Source: Melanocharis versteri
Taxonomy: Eukaryota; Chordata; Aves; Passeriformes; Melanocharitidae
DNA: 64,000 nucleotides
NCBI GenBank assembly: GCA_013397845.1
Contig: VZTG01006282.1
Span: forward strand, 245-64,244
Direction of reading: 5' to 3'
Position 1 is the stretch's first letter. Each line of letters begins with the position of its first letter. Shown in pieces: positions 10,825 through 23,200 of this stretch. The position numbers were made by a program, and so were the translations under genes. The notes under the pieces were generated by a model. The model saw nothing but the letters and a program-made list of their open reading frames with translations, did not search any database and was not told the origin of the DNA.

Positions 10825-10893
10825 CGGGAGAGGAGGAGGGAGAGGAGGAGGGAGAGGAGGAGGGAGGGGAGGAGCGGGAGCGGGCGGGCGGTG
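10825..10893 (+). repeat. GGGAGAGGAGGA purine repeat in the GLO1 5' leader
   Basis: Three to four imperfect copies of a 12-base GGGAGAGGAGGA unit end in GGGAGCGGGCGGGCGG on the plus strand, directly upstream of the GLO1 ATG on the other strand. On the plus strand it has many runs of three or more G and could fold as a G-quadruplex. In the GLO1 mRNA it reads as a C/U-rich leader. Confidence 0.7.
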
Positions 10894-10990
10894 CTGCGCC
10901 CCGGCCCGCCCCGCCAGCGCCCGGGCCGCTCCCTCGCAAGGATGACCGCGGAGCGCTGGGAAGGTGTCCGGTCCGATCCACGTCTGCCGG

Positions 10991-11089
10991 TTCGTTCCGT
11001 AACCCATAGCGAGCCCCTCAAGATCTGAATCCAGCTTCTCGGTTTTTGTTTTGCTGTTAGTCATTAGCTGTATCTGCACAGTTATGATC
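10991..11089. other. Start of the GLO1-DNAH8 spacer
   Basis: Sequence composition falls from GC-rich to AT-rich. No feature recognised. Confidence 0.4.
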
Positions 11090-11560
11090 AAGCAACTGCA
11101 CTGTGAACGTCGTATGCTTGGCTAATCTTCTGTTTTAAGGAAAAGAGAAGACAACGCCAAGATGGGTGGACTGTCTGGAGGAGAGCCACCAGGAGTGGAG
11201 TCAGCAAAACTGAGCAGTAACTGGGAAAAAGATAATCCCAGCAATGGGCAATCACGACCACTGACTTATTGACCACCTACTCAAAGCGGACCCCAGACTC
11301 AAATGGAAGGAAGAACTGTGCCTGTGGACTAATTAGCATTAGAAGCGAGAGATATAACTAGCAAATACGGAGTTGAGTACTAATTAATAGCAAAGTTATG
11401 TAATTTGTAACCAGTGAATGCTGGTGTTTTTGTTTGTTGAAATGTATAAATACTGTAAAGTTCTGATGACTGAGGAGCCAGCATTTTGTGGGTTACCACC
11501 CAGATCCCTGCTTGGAGCAAACTAGAATAAAAAATAGAAATATCTTGCCTCAGTGAGTGA
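11090..11560 (+). mobile_element. LTR-like segment (candidate)
   Basis: TATAAAT at 11445-11451 is followed ~80 bases later by AATAAA at 11526-11531, with GGTTACCACCCAG between. That order fits the U3-R-U5 layout of a solitary avian endogenous retroviral LTR. No internal retroviral frame adjoins it. The left boundary is uncertain and the family was not identified. Confidence 0.4.
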
Positions 11561-11929
11561 ATTGATGCTGCACAGGTAGCCAGCCCACATTCAGGACAAC
11601 ATAAGGACCAAAGGGAAGGAGCTTCCCTGACTGTGGCGTTACTTAGCTGGAGCATGGCATGAAAGTGAAGATCCCCTACAGTGACCTGACGATGCATCCC
11701 TCCAGTTGCCAGTGGCCGGCCGAGGGTACCACACCAGTGCCAGAGCAAACACAGCTGATAACCCAGCTTCATTGGAATGGTGCTGCTATTGTAAGTCCTG
11801 GCAGTATCAGGCTGTTTGGGAATCCTGGCCTTGCCTTGTTAACATGCTCATGCCTTGGTTTAGTATTGACAGAGGCTGTTTTCTGCTTTTGCCTCCAGGT
11901 GCTGGGAAAATATTTCAGGCAGCATTTGT
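11561..11929. other. Unassigned spacer sequence
   Basis: Moderate GC content with overlapping chance open frames on both strands. No protein similarity or splice-supported exon seen. Confidence 0.4.
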
Positions 11930-12280
11930 CACAGGATCACAGAACTGGGCAGATTGGAAACGACTGCAGTGAATCTGTTCCACTCTCCCTGCTCAAGCAG
12001 TGTTATTCCAGAGCACATGGGTTGTGTCCAGATGGTTTTTGAATATCTCCAGTGAGGGACACTCCACAACCTCTCTGGGCAATCTGTTCGAGGGCTCAGT
12101 CACCCTCACATTAAGAACTTCCTCGTATTCAGGCGGAACTTCCTGTACATCACTTTCTGCCTTTTATCCCTTGTCCTATTGCTTGGCACCACAGAGAAGA
12201 GCCTGGAAACATCCCCCCGCCCCCCTTTAGATATTTATACACATTGATAAAGCCCCCCTCTCAGTTGTCTCTTCACCCGT
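11930..12280 (-). mobile_element. CR1 LINE 3' fragment, minus orientation
   Basis: Starts with the CR1 tail motif (ATCACAGAACTGGG) and runs through the typical antisense words CTCTGGGCAATCTGTTC, CTCACCCTCACATTAAGAA-like and CTTGTCCTATTGC. This is the 3' end of a CR1 element inserted on the minus strand. It is old, with many differences from active avian copies. Confidence 0.8.
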
Positions 12281-12399
12281 CGGAGCTGTGCGCTGGCCTT
12301 TAGCACAAAAATATCATTTCAGGCCTAAGAGTGAAGGATAATATTTCTCTCAAAAGCGCAGAATGAAAATAAGGATTGAATTCTCTGTGGAGGGGAAAA

Positions 12400-12680
12400 A
12401 AAAATTAAAACCCCACGCGTTTTATAATCGAGAGCAAAGCACTTTCGCAGCGCAGCGCTCAGTCTGCGTTACTCAAGTAACTCCCATGGGCACATTTCAC
12501 CACACCAACCGCGCGGGCAAGCGGTTCCCAGCTACACGAGATCTTTCCGGTGGAATNGCCGAACCGGGAGCGGACCGCCCGCTCCGCCCGCCGAGGGGCC
12601 GCGCCCCGCTGCCCGCCCTGGGAGGAGACACCGCTCCGGCCAGGTGGGTGAGGATCTCCGCCCGCCTCTCTCTGCCAAAG
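12400..12680. promoter_or_regulatory. DNAH8: Second CpG-rich block, candidate DNAH8 promoter / 5' exon
   Basis: GC- and CpG-rich stretch 1.4-1.7 kb upstream of the first DNAH8 coding exon. It contains a donor-like CCAG|GTGGGT (GT at 12644-12645) that could end a 5' exon spliced to 14077. It also contains an N at 12557, so sequence may be missing. The link to DNAH8 is inference. Confidence 0.4.
12557..12557. other. Single ambiguous base (N)
   Basis: N in the second CpG-rich block. A GC-rich sequencing dropout is the likely cause. Confidence 0.5.
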
Positions 12681-14076
12681 CTGAAGCGCAGGCTAAGGCA
12701 GCTCAGCTTTTCAGGAGAGAGCCAAAAGGCTGTGTTCCCAATGCTCAGTGCTTGAGAATCCTCCACTTCTCCTTCCCTCTCTCACCTCATCTTCTTCAGC
12801 CCTCCTAAGGCGATGCATGCTGGAAGCCAGACCTACTTTCCTTGAGTGAACAGGTCCTGTAGAGAAGGTTTGGGGCATCCTGGAGGGAAGGAAAGGATTT
12901 TTGACATAAAAGCATGCTTGTTATTCCAGCCGGTGGGCAAATAGGTTCATACAGGTTTTGGAAAAGTGTGAGAATCTCACCTGAGCTGCCAGGTATCTTG
13001 AGTACAGATTTTGGAGAACCAGGGACGATGCCAGGATACAATGCAGTCTTTGTGGGTTTTTCAAAGAGAGCTGCGAGAACCCCACCTCTCGCATCTCGTA
13101 CTTTAGGGGAGAGTATCAGCTGAAAGCAAACCAGTTAAATGGCAAGGAAATTGACATCCAACCTATTCCACTTAAGTGGAATAATCAAGGAGGAAAGTAC
13201 CACTGGCAACCTTGTAGATGACTAGGCCAGTCACAGAAACATGAAGAAAAAGAAATAAATATAATTAATTTACATTTCACTCTCTTTTTTTTGGTGGCTT
13301 TCCTAAATTTGTTTTTTCGGTTTTTTTCATGGTATTTTTACTTCAGGAAAGAGATGAACGCTTTCTATAGCAGGTGATTGCATGCCTAAGACCATAGAAC
13401 ATCAGCCAATTTGTCACTTATTACATGGGCAAAAATAAGGAACTAGTAAAGTACTACCAGGTGTTGCTGTTCAGATGTTGCTTTTCATGTCAGCCTCACC
13501 TTTGATTTTTGATTTCCTGAATCAGGTAATAGTGTCTAAGAGAGTATATAACACTGTTACAGCAGTAGTAGGCTGCCCTTAGGCCTCAAATGAACTAGTA
13601 AGGAATTCTTGATAGTTATCTTGATCCTTACTGTAATAGTACACTGAGCAGAAAAGCAATTTTTGTGTATGCAAGACTTTTTGTAAGCTCAGTTGCTGAG
13701 TTTGGGTATATATTTTAGAAACTAAAATTTAAAGAAGTAATTTGTATTTGGAACCATTTCTATTTCTCATTAATCAGACATGCACTGAAATTATTTGTAT
13801 TTTAAAACATATTTGTTATATAGAGAGGTGTCACTCCACAAAACAGACGTATATGAAAAATTCGTTTTAAAAAATGTGTCAATCTTCATCTTGACATTTG
13901 TAACCTACCATAAAAATATATATGAATGTCTGGCATTTTAAGAACTGGAAGAGGACTTGATGAGACTATTAAATTTATATACCTGGAAAGTCAGTTTTGC
14001 GATGCTCCTGTCTTCTGGAAAAGGTAGACTTGAAATGTCTGGGTTGTTATAAACATATTCTCTTTTCAAATTTCAG
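12681..14076 (+). other. Sequence between the CpG block and the first DNAH8 coding exon
   Basis: AT-rich from about 13130 on. It ends in the acceptor TTTCAAATTTCAG (AG at 14075-14076), so at least its 3' part behaves as intron of DNAH8. No further exon can be identified with confidence. Confidence 0.5.
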
Positions 14077-14084
14077 ATTTTAGA

Positions 14085-14273
14085 ATGGCGGGGGTACAAA
14101 AAACTAAGAAAGGTTCAGCCACTGGAGAAGATGTAGCCAGATCTTCTCAACCTGCTCAACGACTAGCGAGCCTTTCCTCTTCTCAAGGGTCTCGTTCTTT
14201 TGGAAGTCAAAGTTTGTCTAAGTTTTACCGCCCTAGTGGAGTTCCGAGCGTGCAGAGTTTCAAAGCAAGAAAG
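14085..14273 (+). CDS. DNAH8: DNAH8 exon 1 (first recognised coding exon)
   Basis: 189 nt, residues 1-63, with the exon itself starting at 14077. Basic and Ser/Gln-rich (MAGVQKTKKG, LASLSSSQGSRSFGSQS), without an obvious domain, as expected for a divergent dynein N terminus. The donor GTTATA is weak. The ATG is inferred. Confidence 0.75.
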
Positions 14274-17200
14274 GTTATAAGTTTCTGGTTCTTTCCTCAG
14301 ATTATTAAATTAAGTTTATATTAGTCAATAGTTTAAATTATTTATTTATTTTATTTTTGTTTAGACTCAGTTCTCTTACTAAATTATTTCTGGCAGAAAG
14401 TGAGTCTTTTTTTCCATGTTAGTAATATTTTAAAATTTTAAAGTAATGGAGGTTGGAAGCGGGACATATTAACTGAATAATTTACATTGAGGCAAAGCTG
14501 CATTCAGCTTTGTTCCTGCAAATATTTACCCACCCTAGATGTTTTTATCTTACCTAGATGGATGTTTTAATCTTTCTGTATTCATTTAATAAATTGAAAT
14601 TTCGATCGTGAACAAGGAAACTAGTTAATGTCACATAAAACTCTTAAAATCCAGCTGTACTATTCTTAATGTTTGCTTTTCCTTGACATATCCTCAGATT
14701 TGACATCACATCTTACAATAATAACTTTTTCTTCTGTTAGCCTCTGAAAGTTTAGGTATTTTTAAAGATTAGGGCATTTACGCAGCCATAAATATAAGAC
14801 AGTAGGTTTCAGCATTAGTTGCAAGTTAAGTAGCAGGTCATTGTTGTGATTACTTTGTGTATTTTCATCTTGAAAGACTTGTTTAATGTTTTAGATTCAA
14901 TATGAAAAAGCAAGAGAAAATCGAAGAGCAAAAATTAATGCTTCATATAAATACATATTTGAAGTTCTCAGTGCCAGGGTAGGCTTAGACTTACCGACTG
15001 TGGAAGAAATGATGTTGGACGTCCCTTCGGTGAGTCTGTTTTGTATGCCTGTTGATTTAAATTATTAGTTAAAATATGTAGCAGATTACCCCTTTGATAT
15101 GAAGTGTTATCCATCATTTTGATTGTTTTGGCCAGAAAATGTGATTCCTAAGGCACACAATCAATCTAAAAGGATACCTGACTAAATCTTTCAGCTAAGT
15201 TTCCTGGCAGATTTGCAAATATCCCCAAGGTTTTTGATTGTGGCTTTTTCATCTTTCTTACCTCAAGGAAAATATAAATACTGCTGTTATTTTGACCTAA
15301 GGGTTTCTTTTCACAGCTACCAGTTCCAACAAGTTTCATCCATCTCAGACTGATATTAGTATGTTATAATTATGATCACTTTTGTTTGTTAAGCAAGTTC
15401 TCGCTGAAATTCCGAAGATTCTGCAAAAATGTGTAACTTCATGGGAACGTTTTGAAAATTAAGCGTGTTGTTAGTAATAAGAAGGAAGATTAATCCTGCA
15501 CCATTTAAATACTATAATTATATTTGAAAGACCCACTAAACCATTTCAGTTTTGAGTGCTTTATTTATGTTTAGATGTTTAAAAGATTGGGTTAAGTGGG
15601 TTTGTAGAGCGTATAGATCCCAAACTTGTGGAACTTCTGAATGCTTTCATTATTTTTGTGTCTTTACTGTTGTCTTTCATGATTTTGTGTCTTTACAGTT
15701 GTTTTTCATGATGTTTCAAAGTGATTAAGCAAATGGGAGCAAACGGCTAAACTGTACTTTTAGTAGATTATCAAAACTCAGTGTGGCTGTTGTGAAAAGA
15801 TATGACTCGACTTCTTTAATTGCATTGTTGTTATTTGACTGTTATTGCATTTGATTGATGTTATTTTTGTCTGTTAGAGAGATTTGACTTAGCATTTTAA
15901 ACTCAGCCAGATAATATCGCCTTTAAACAAACAAATCAATTCTTAGAACTTCAGTTCTACAATGACAAGCCAAGCTTAGTCTTAATACAAATTTGTCTGT
16001 TTTTTGTTTGTTTATTGATATTTTTATATAATAAAATGTACTTAGCCTCATTTGGATTTTTTTCTGCTTACACAACGTAGAGATGTGCTAAGTATTGTCC
16101 CTTTTTTACATTTGCTAAATGATATATCATTTTAAATCATTTTGATTTCATGTGAAACTGCTGTTCTACACCAAGTTTGACTAATCCCAATACTTGAGAA
16201 ATTGAGAAATTTTGGGCTCCTGAGGGTTTTTTTAAATTTGGTTTTGGTTTGGGGTTTTCTGTTTATTTTTGTTTGGGTTTGTTTGGGTTGGGTTGGGGGT
16301 TTTTTTGGCTGTCACCAAGACCATCTGAAAAATTTTTGTGGTTGAACATTTTGCTGCTCCCAGTTTTAGTTTATTTATAAACAGTTTAGGCTGTTGGGGC
16401 TGTGTCAACATTGTCATTCAACAAATTGCCATTTAATAAATTCCCAGATACATAGGTATTTTATATCCATGAGTTAGGTTTTGCCCTTCGAAGTGTTGGC
16501 CTGCATATATATTCACACAGTGGGTGTGAGTACCACATGGACTTGAAACAGCAGCTCTCTGCAGAATCAGTAGCTGTGGAGACAGCTCACGTCTTACCTT
16601 CTGTGTAGAATCATACCAGCCCAGAAGTTACTGTTTGTCCTCCTCTTCCTCACAAGCTGGAGTGTTTTTTGTAGTAGTGAATTTTTTCCTGCTTTTTGTC
16701 ACTGTGCTTTCAGCACTTTAACAATTTTTTCTTTCACTATTTTGGGGTTGGGTTTTTTAATGTATTTTATTCCGTTTTAACCTTGTTATTCGTTACTGCC
16801 CATTAACCAAAGTGAAATGCACTTCTAAAGCTGGCTTGCTTTTACTTCTTTTATTTTCATGCAATGTTGTCTTCTCACAAGAGTGGCTTTAAATTCTATC
16901 CACCTGGGTGTCACACATTTTCCTATCACTGTTCTGATTCAGCTTTAATGTTTGTTTATGTTGGGGAAAAAACCCGTGCTCGTAAGAAATATACCACGTC
17001 TAGAATATGCCACAGGTATCCTTTGTCCCTGAACAGGTGATGCATCTCCCCACATACTTGCTTGCTAAACATCTGGACGTTTTTTTTGATGGGGAGGAAG
17101 CAGGAGATCTCACTACCATGGCTGTGTCCTTCAGTTGGACACTTTCTATCTTCTCACAATATTCGAGGTTAAACGTTGCATGCCGACGAAACTTTAAACA

Positions 17201-20200
17201 GTAGCATGGTCAAATTAGTTTTGCACGTCTTAAAGGCACATAAAAATATTTTGAGTAACAAGTATTCAATCTTTGATTTAACAGTTGGATGCCTTTGATT
17301 CCTTTTTTGCCAAGGGAGGAAGAAAAGCATTGAAAATTTTCTATCAAGAAGGAGATCCACGAGGAGCAGGTAAATGTTTGGCAATATTTATACAGGCAGA
17401 TGTAATAGTTCATCCTATTGTTCATTTTGTTTGAGGTTTCTCAGAATAAAATACTGCTTTTGCTTGTTCAGAATTTTGCAACCTTTTACTCTGAAGACTG
17501 AAAATTCATATTTTAATGCTTGCTTCAAGTCAAATTGTTTGGGAAGAAAATAACCTCAATTTTAGCCATTCCTGGAAAAAAAGGCTATAAAAAGTTATCC
17601 TGAAATACTGGACTGGTTGTGACTTTTTCATATGCGAGTTTTGCCCCCAGTTCATTAGAAAGCACTTTCATAAAACTCTTCTCTGAATTGGCATTTATTA
17701 TAAATATTTGAAATTATTCATTTTTCACATGCATGATGGAGAATTAGAATTTAATGTCTGAAATGTCTAATGATTCTCTCATCACTGCACATATTGTTCT
17801 GTTACTTATTTATACTGAGCTATCAAATTGCAAAGGAATATATCCACAGAGGACCTGAGGCCATCTCATTGTCTCTCTTTTCTCTCTTACATCTGACACC
17901 TTTTTTGGTAGGATAAATGAAAATAAAGTACCTTAGTCACCAGCATTGTTCCAGAACTATGGGCCTGAGCAAATTCCCTTTTCAGTGCATTACGATGTGC
18001 CAAAATAGGTTTGTAAGATACACGTTATATGTCTGGTGTAGATTTCTAATAGTGTGATTAATTACAGTTAAAAATTATGCTGGTTTTTGTTCTTAAAAAA
18101 GAAGAAAATAAATGATTTATATGTTCAATTTTATTTCCTTATATTCATTTTAAGCATTTTATAATACCTTCACTTTTAAAAAGAGTCAAACCTATGAAAT
18201 TCCTTTTCAGAGTGTGGCCGGGTAATTCCAGGTGTTGAAAAAGGAAGTAAAATTTTGCAATTTTATGTGGAGAGGACACCAGACAAGATCTTAGGACTAT
18301 GCTTATATTTCATTCGCTATAAGAATGACACCACCGTGAATGAAAAAACTATACATGAGGTACTCTCTCATCTATTTTAAAAAATAAAAGCTTTAAAAGC
18401 AGCTATTTTTATTTCATTTTTTTTTTCACTGTTGTCATGTAGCTAAAGTTACTGGTAACTGCTTTACTCTCCATTTTTGGTAAACAATGAATAGCTGTAT
18501 TACTTCAGCAAATACTTCTGAATTTAGTGTCTTACAGGATTCTTGTAAAAGAAATCAACATTTAGATTAATTTCTCATTGTCCTTGATATTTTTGAATAT
18601 GTTAAAGCCACTAAGTATATTTTAATTGTGATCAAAATCCCTGAACTACAAGGAAACACTGAGAAGACTTTATTGCAAATACCAGGAGACAAAAAGTTTA
18701 CCTGTATGTTTCTGGTTTATGTGTCTTTGATAAATGAAATATGAAGTACGTATTTATCCTGTGTAAATTATGTGGCATGAGACTTTCTGCTTTACAAGAC
18801 AAATTCTTATGTAAGTGTGGGCTTCGTTATTGTTCATCGCTACACGTCTTAGTATTTGGGCAGTGCTTAAGGGACTGTAAATTGATAACAAATAGTTTTA
18901 CATATGTATCTTGTAATTCGTGTTATTTCAAATTCTTCAGACAGAAAATCCATTATTAGTTTACATGGTTTATATTTCATATTAAAATATTCCATTCCTT
19001 TTGAGACCTAAGAAGGTGAAAGAGAAAAAAAACTATTAGAAGTAAGATACAAGATCTGTCTTTATCAAGAGCCTCAATATTGGTCATAAATATTACTTTT
19101 GCATCAGATTCCTTCCCAATTAATTACAAATGCTGAAGGGATAAGGAAAGGAAAAATATGTTCTAGGAAGTTTGTTACATGATTTTTGTTAATACTTGCT
19201 TATTTGAAGGACATTTAAAGTACTTGAATATTAGAAATATTCATACCTTGTAAAGTTTTGTTTTGGACAGTAGGAAAGAAATTAACCTGATTCAAAGAAA
19301 TATATATTCAGTCAGATAATTGCTTCTAATATAATTTCAGATAAGGACATTCAGGGAGATTTTTGCTACTTGCATTTCATGAATTAGTACCTAATTGTGG
19401 GTGAGAACATTTTTCTACTGTTTAAAAATTTCCAAACTCTTATAGGGAGTTATAGGGAAATAACTGACATAACAAAAGTCTGACAGCTTTTTAAAACTGT
19501 ATTAAATAATTATTGACTTCCCTTTTTTATTGAAAGTACTATCTTATGGGCACACTGTTGGTGTCTTTTGTAATGATTTTCTCGCCTTGAATTAAAGTTT
19601 TGCTTGGTATATTGGAGTGCTTTTATAAAAATACACTGAATTTATAATACTGTTTCTAGTGTAAGTTACTGCTTTGAAAACAATAGTTTTTTTACACTGC
19701 AGGAAATTTCCTTTGGTGTTTTGGATGCCTCTGATGGACTCCTACCTGGTGTTAAGGATGTAATAGAAAAGGTTTTTCTCCCTGCTATCCTTGCAACAAG
19801 TAATTGGGGTAATTTAGGTCAGGCCAAAGAGGATACAAAAGACAAGCAGAATTTTGTGGAAACAATTAACAAATACATTTCATTTTTAGGAGGTAAGCAT
19901 TGCATTTAGGAAACAAACTAGAGGAATTCTACTTAAAGATTTCCATTTAAAGGCAGTAGTGCATAGATAAGGAACTTTTCACATTCTGCAAGGAAAAATA
20001 AAATTATCAATTACTTGCATAATATATACATGGGTAGATTATTTTCTTAAGAAAATAGTAATGCATTACTTTTAAGGAGTATCACTGCATTTAAAATCAG
20101 AATTTTCTGCTTTATGTGAGTGCAGTAAAGTGATATATTGAAACAACACTGACTGCAGATGTATATTTTCAAATTTAAATTGCTTTGACAGTGGAAATTT

Positions 20201-23200
20201 ATTTTTAAGACTTAATTGGTTCTATATTGTAATTGCCCTTTTTCAGGTGCTGCAGCAAGCATTGAAGGAACAGTTGAGTTGAAAAGAATAGATTACATTA
20301 ATTTTTCTGAACTCCAGACCTTTGATAAAATAACTGCAGCTGCTGACAATTATGACATGGTTCACCAGCTAGAGGAAGTACTCATGATATGGTATAGACA
20401 AATTGAACATGTAAGTTATTGTTTTAACACATCAATTCAGCATGAATATGGTAAATATTTATAAATTACATGTGAGACTTGCCTGAAGTTAGCCAAAGGC
20501 TTCAGCTGCATCTCCACCCAAATTAAGACAAGCGCTCTTCTATGCACAAGTGAAGTTAAATAGATAGTCCTTATGCCTAGGAATTTACAGTCTAGCAAGA
20601 ATAAGAATTTCTGAACATTTAATACACAAATAGTAAGAGGAGAACAGAGAGTTGCATGGCTAATAACACTGGTGAGGACCACATATGTGTGTAGAGCATA
20701 CCTAACTGTACATTACCTACTAAGTTTCTGCTGCCACTTGTGGTGGGAAATACTGCTCTTAGAAAGATTTTTGATTAGGCCCAGCAGGGCATATTTTATC
20801 CTGTGTAAGTCTTGCATGGTAAGGTCTCAGTTATCCAAGATATTAGTGTCTAAGGCTTCCGTGAAAAAGAGAGAATCCTTCATCAAAAAACAGAATCTGT
20901 GTAGGCAGGGACATACTCTTCTTATAAGGCATACTATATTTAGTGTGTTTAGCTCACAAGAATAAAAACATAAGAGACATGTAAAAAGAGTTGACTGCAC
21001 ATTTATCAACATACAAATGGGTACATTTATGACTGATATCTAATATTTTTATTGAGTTAGTTCTTGAAGTTCTGGACAAATGAAGTTACATTTGGTACAT
21101 TTCAATCCATAGATTCTGGTTAAAGGCCTATCTGTATGTGCTGATATTCACCCAGGGTATGACAGCAGTTGAACATATGTATTAATTGCCTTAATTTCGG
21201 TTTAGGAATATGATAAAGTGCAATTCAGACTTAGAAAGCTTTTCCAAATGGGAACCATTTTCATGTATCAGTAACTGCAAACTTGTTCCTTCTTAAATGA
21301 GTTTCCTCAAGAGCGTTTCTTCTCTATAATGACTTGTCTATTCGCTGTAGTAGACATTTGATTCTCTTTTATTTTTTCAATTGGGTTGCAGGTTCTGATT
21401 GAGAGCAAGCAGTTAAGGAGAGAAGCTAAGGATTCAGGTCCACTGATGGAACTGGAGAACTGGAAATACACGTCTGCTAAATTGAACTTTATTATTGAAC
21501 AGATCAAAGGACAAAACTGTAAAGCTGTTATTAATGTTCTGAAAGTTGCACACTCTAAAATACTAAAGGTAATGATTTTTTTTCTTTTTTGTGCTGTATT
21601 TTACTATGAAGGTTATTGTTTGGGTTTTTTTTTTTTATTTCATCTAAGAGAGATTTGCCAAGGAGAATTAAAAGAGGAAAATTTAGATGTGTTGCTGGTG
21701 TGCTGAATGTATCCAGACAAAGCACAAGACATTTCAGGGTTACAGACAAAAATGAACATAAAATAAGTCATATGTATTATAAAAATGATAAATTAACTTT
21801 TATTGCCTGCTTTGACAATGCCTCTTAAAAATTCATTTACCAAAGTTTACTTCTGGCAAGTGAGTGCAAGTTAAAGAAATAGTTCACTATGTATGAAGTT
21901 TTCCACAGTACTCTTTTCCCACTAGACCTGGCAAGAATTAGATGGCAGAATCACAGATGCAGCAAATGAATCAAAGGATAATGTGAAATACCTAGGCACA
22001 CTTGAAAAAGTTTGTCAGCCACTTTATACCACTGATGTTGTAAGTATGCCTTTCATCATTCTCTATGCATAATTTAGGTATTTACGTAGGAATCCCAGAG
22101 CAAAATAAATTTTCCCTTCCTTATATTTACTTGAAAGTAATTATTTCTAATTTAAATTTCTAATTTTCCTGATTTTTTCTAAAAGCTTGTCAAGCTAAAT
22201 GTTGAAGCATTGGTTTATTATATATTTAATTAAATACAGTATTTTGAAATACGTATTCAGTAAATAAGCATAAATTATACATATGATTGTCGAATAAGTC
22301 AGTCCTGCTGCTGGTATTATTTTTAAAAGCAATTAAACCAGGTACATATGCCTTCCCCTGAAAATTCCATATGTATCAATGATCACATAACTGTAACCAA
22401 ACTACTGAAATTTCAGTTATACAGTAAATAATGAAACCTATACAGTAAATAATGAAACTCCTAAACGGGTAAGACTATGTCTGGTCCTGGAATACAGTAT
22501 TATCTGCTTCTAGTCGGCTAGTGGGAATTTAGATTGCTGGTTGTCCAAGTACACTATTCAGTTCTAGTTTAAGATAGTAGTTATTTGGTATAATAATTAA
22601 GAATTATTATAACAGGTGTATTTTCCTAATGATTGTTGCAGAATAGGGTGAAAGGAGTAAATATCCCAGAAAAATAGTGCTCATTCTCCTCTGGTTTCAA
22701 GTCCTTCATGTTTTGGTCTTATATGCCTCCAGCCCTCTGTCAGGAAGTGCTGCATTTCTTTTGAGTCTCTGGCAGCTTAGGATCCTACTACAAAGTTGTA
22801 ACTGAGGGGAAGCGAAAGGACTCTGATAATATATGACATCGAGCTCATATTGCATGGAATAGTATAAGAGACGAGTATGATAAGCAGTGTCACTAAGCTG
22901 TTTATCTTCAGCTCTTCAAGGAATCACTAGAGGGTGCCAGGCACCAGGCCACAATGATGAGCTACTTCATAGGTTTTATGAAGATAAAATTCTTTGTATC
23001 ATGAACAAAGACAGACATTAGTGGGGCAAACACATTGAAGAGTTCATAATTTTACTAATACAGGATAGTTAATTAGAGTTATTTGTTTAGTCTGGAACAA
23101 CTTGGATACATATGAATTTCTGTTTAATTATGTTCCTGTGATCAGGTTAATTTGGGTAGGATTTTCTATGATATTCAGCTCAAAAACAATGATTTCCAAG

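Larger units (their letters stand above)
10455..10990. promoter_or_regulatory. GLO1: CpG island / GLO1 promoter and first exon
   Basis: Dense CpG and GC content covering GLO1 exon 1, the start of intron 1 and ~170 bases upstream of the ATG. CpG-rich TATA-less promoters are usual for housekeeping enzymes such as GLO1. No TATA box is seen upstream of the ATG. The transcription start probably lies within 10830-10990. Confidence 0.75.

Noticed and set aside
10370..11091. Overlapping open frames of 107-222 codons on both strands
   Set aside because: They cover the GLO1 CpG island, where stop codons are rare; only the short exon 1 frame joins to the rest of GLO1.
12363..12755. Open frame of 130 codons as a DNAH8 N-terminal exon
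   Set aside because: It includes an N, has no dynein-like sequence and no splice donor that keeps the frame to exon 1; only a non-coding exon role remains plausible.
16226..16311. Possible interstitial telomere sequence
   Set aside because: The units are irregular GGTTT/GGGTTTG; no run of TTAGGG or CCCTAA is present.
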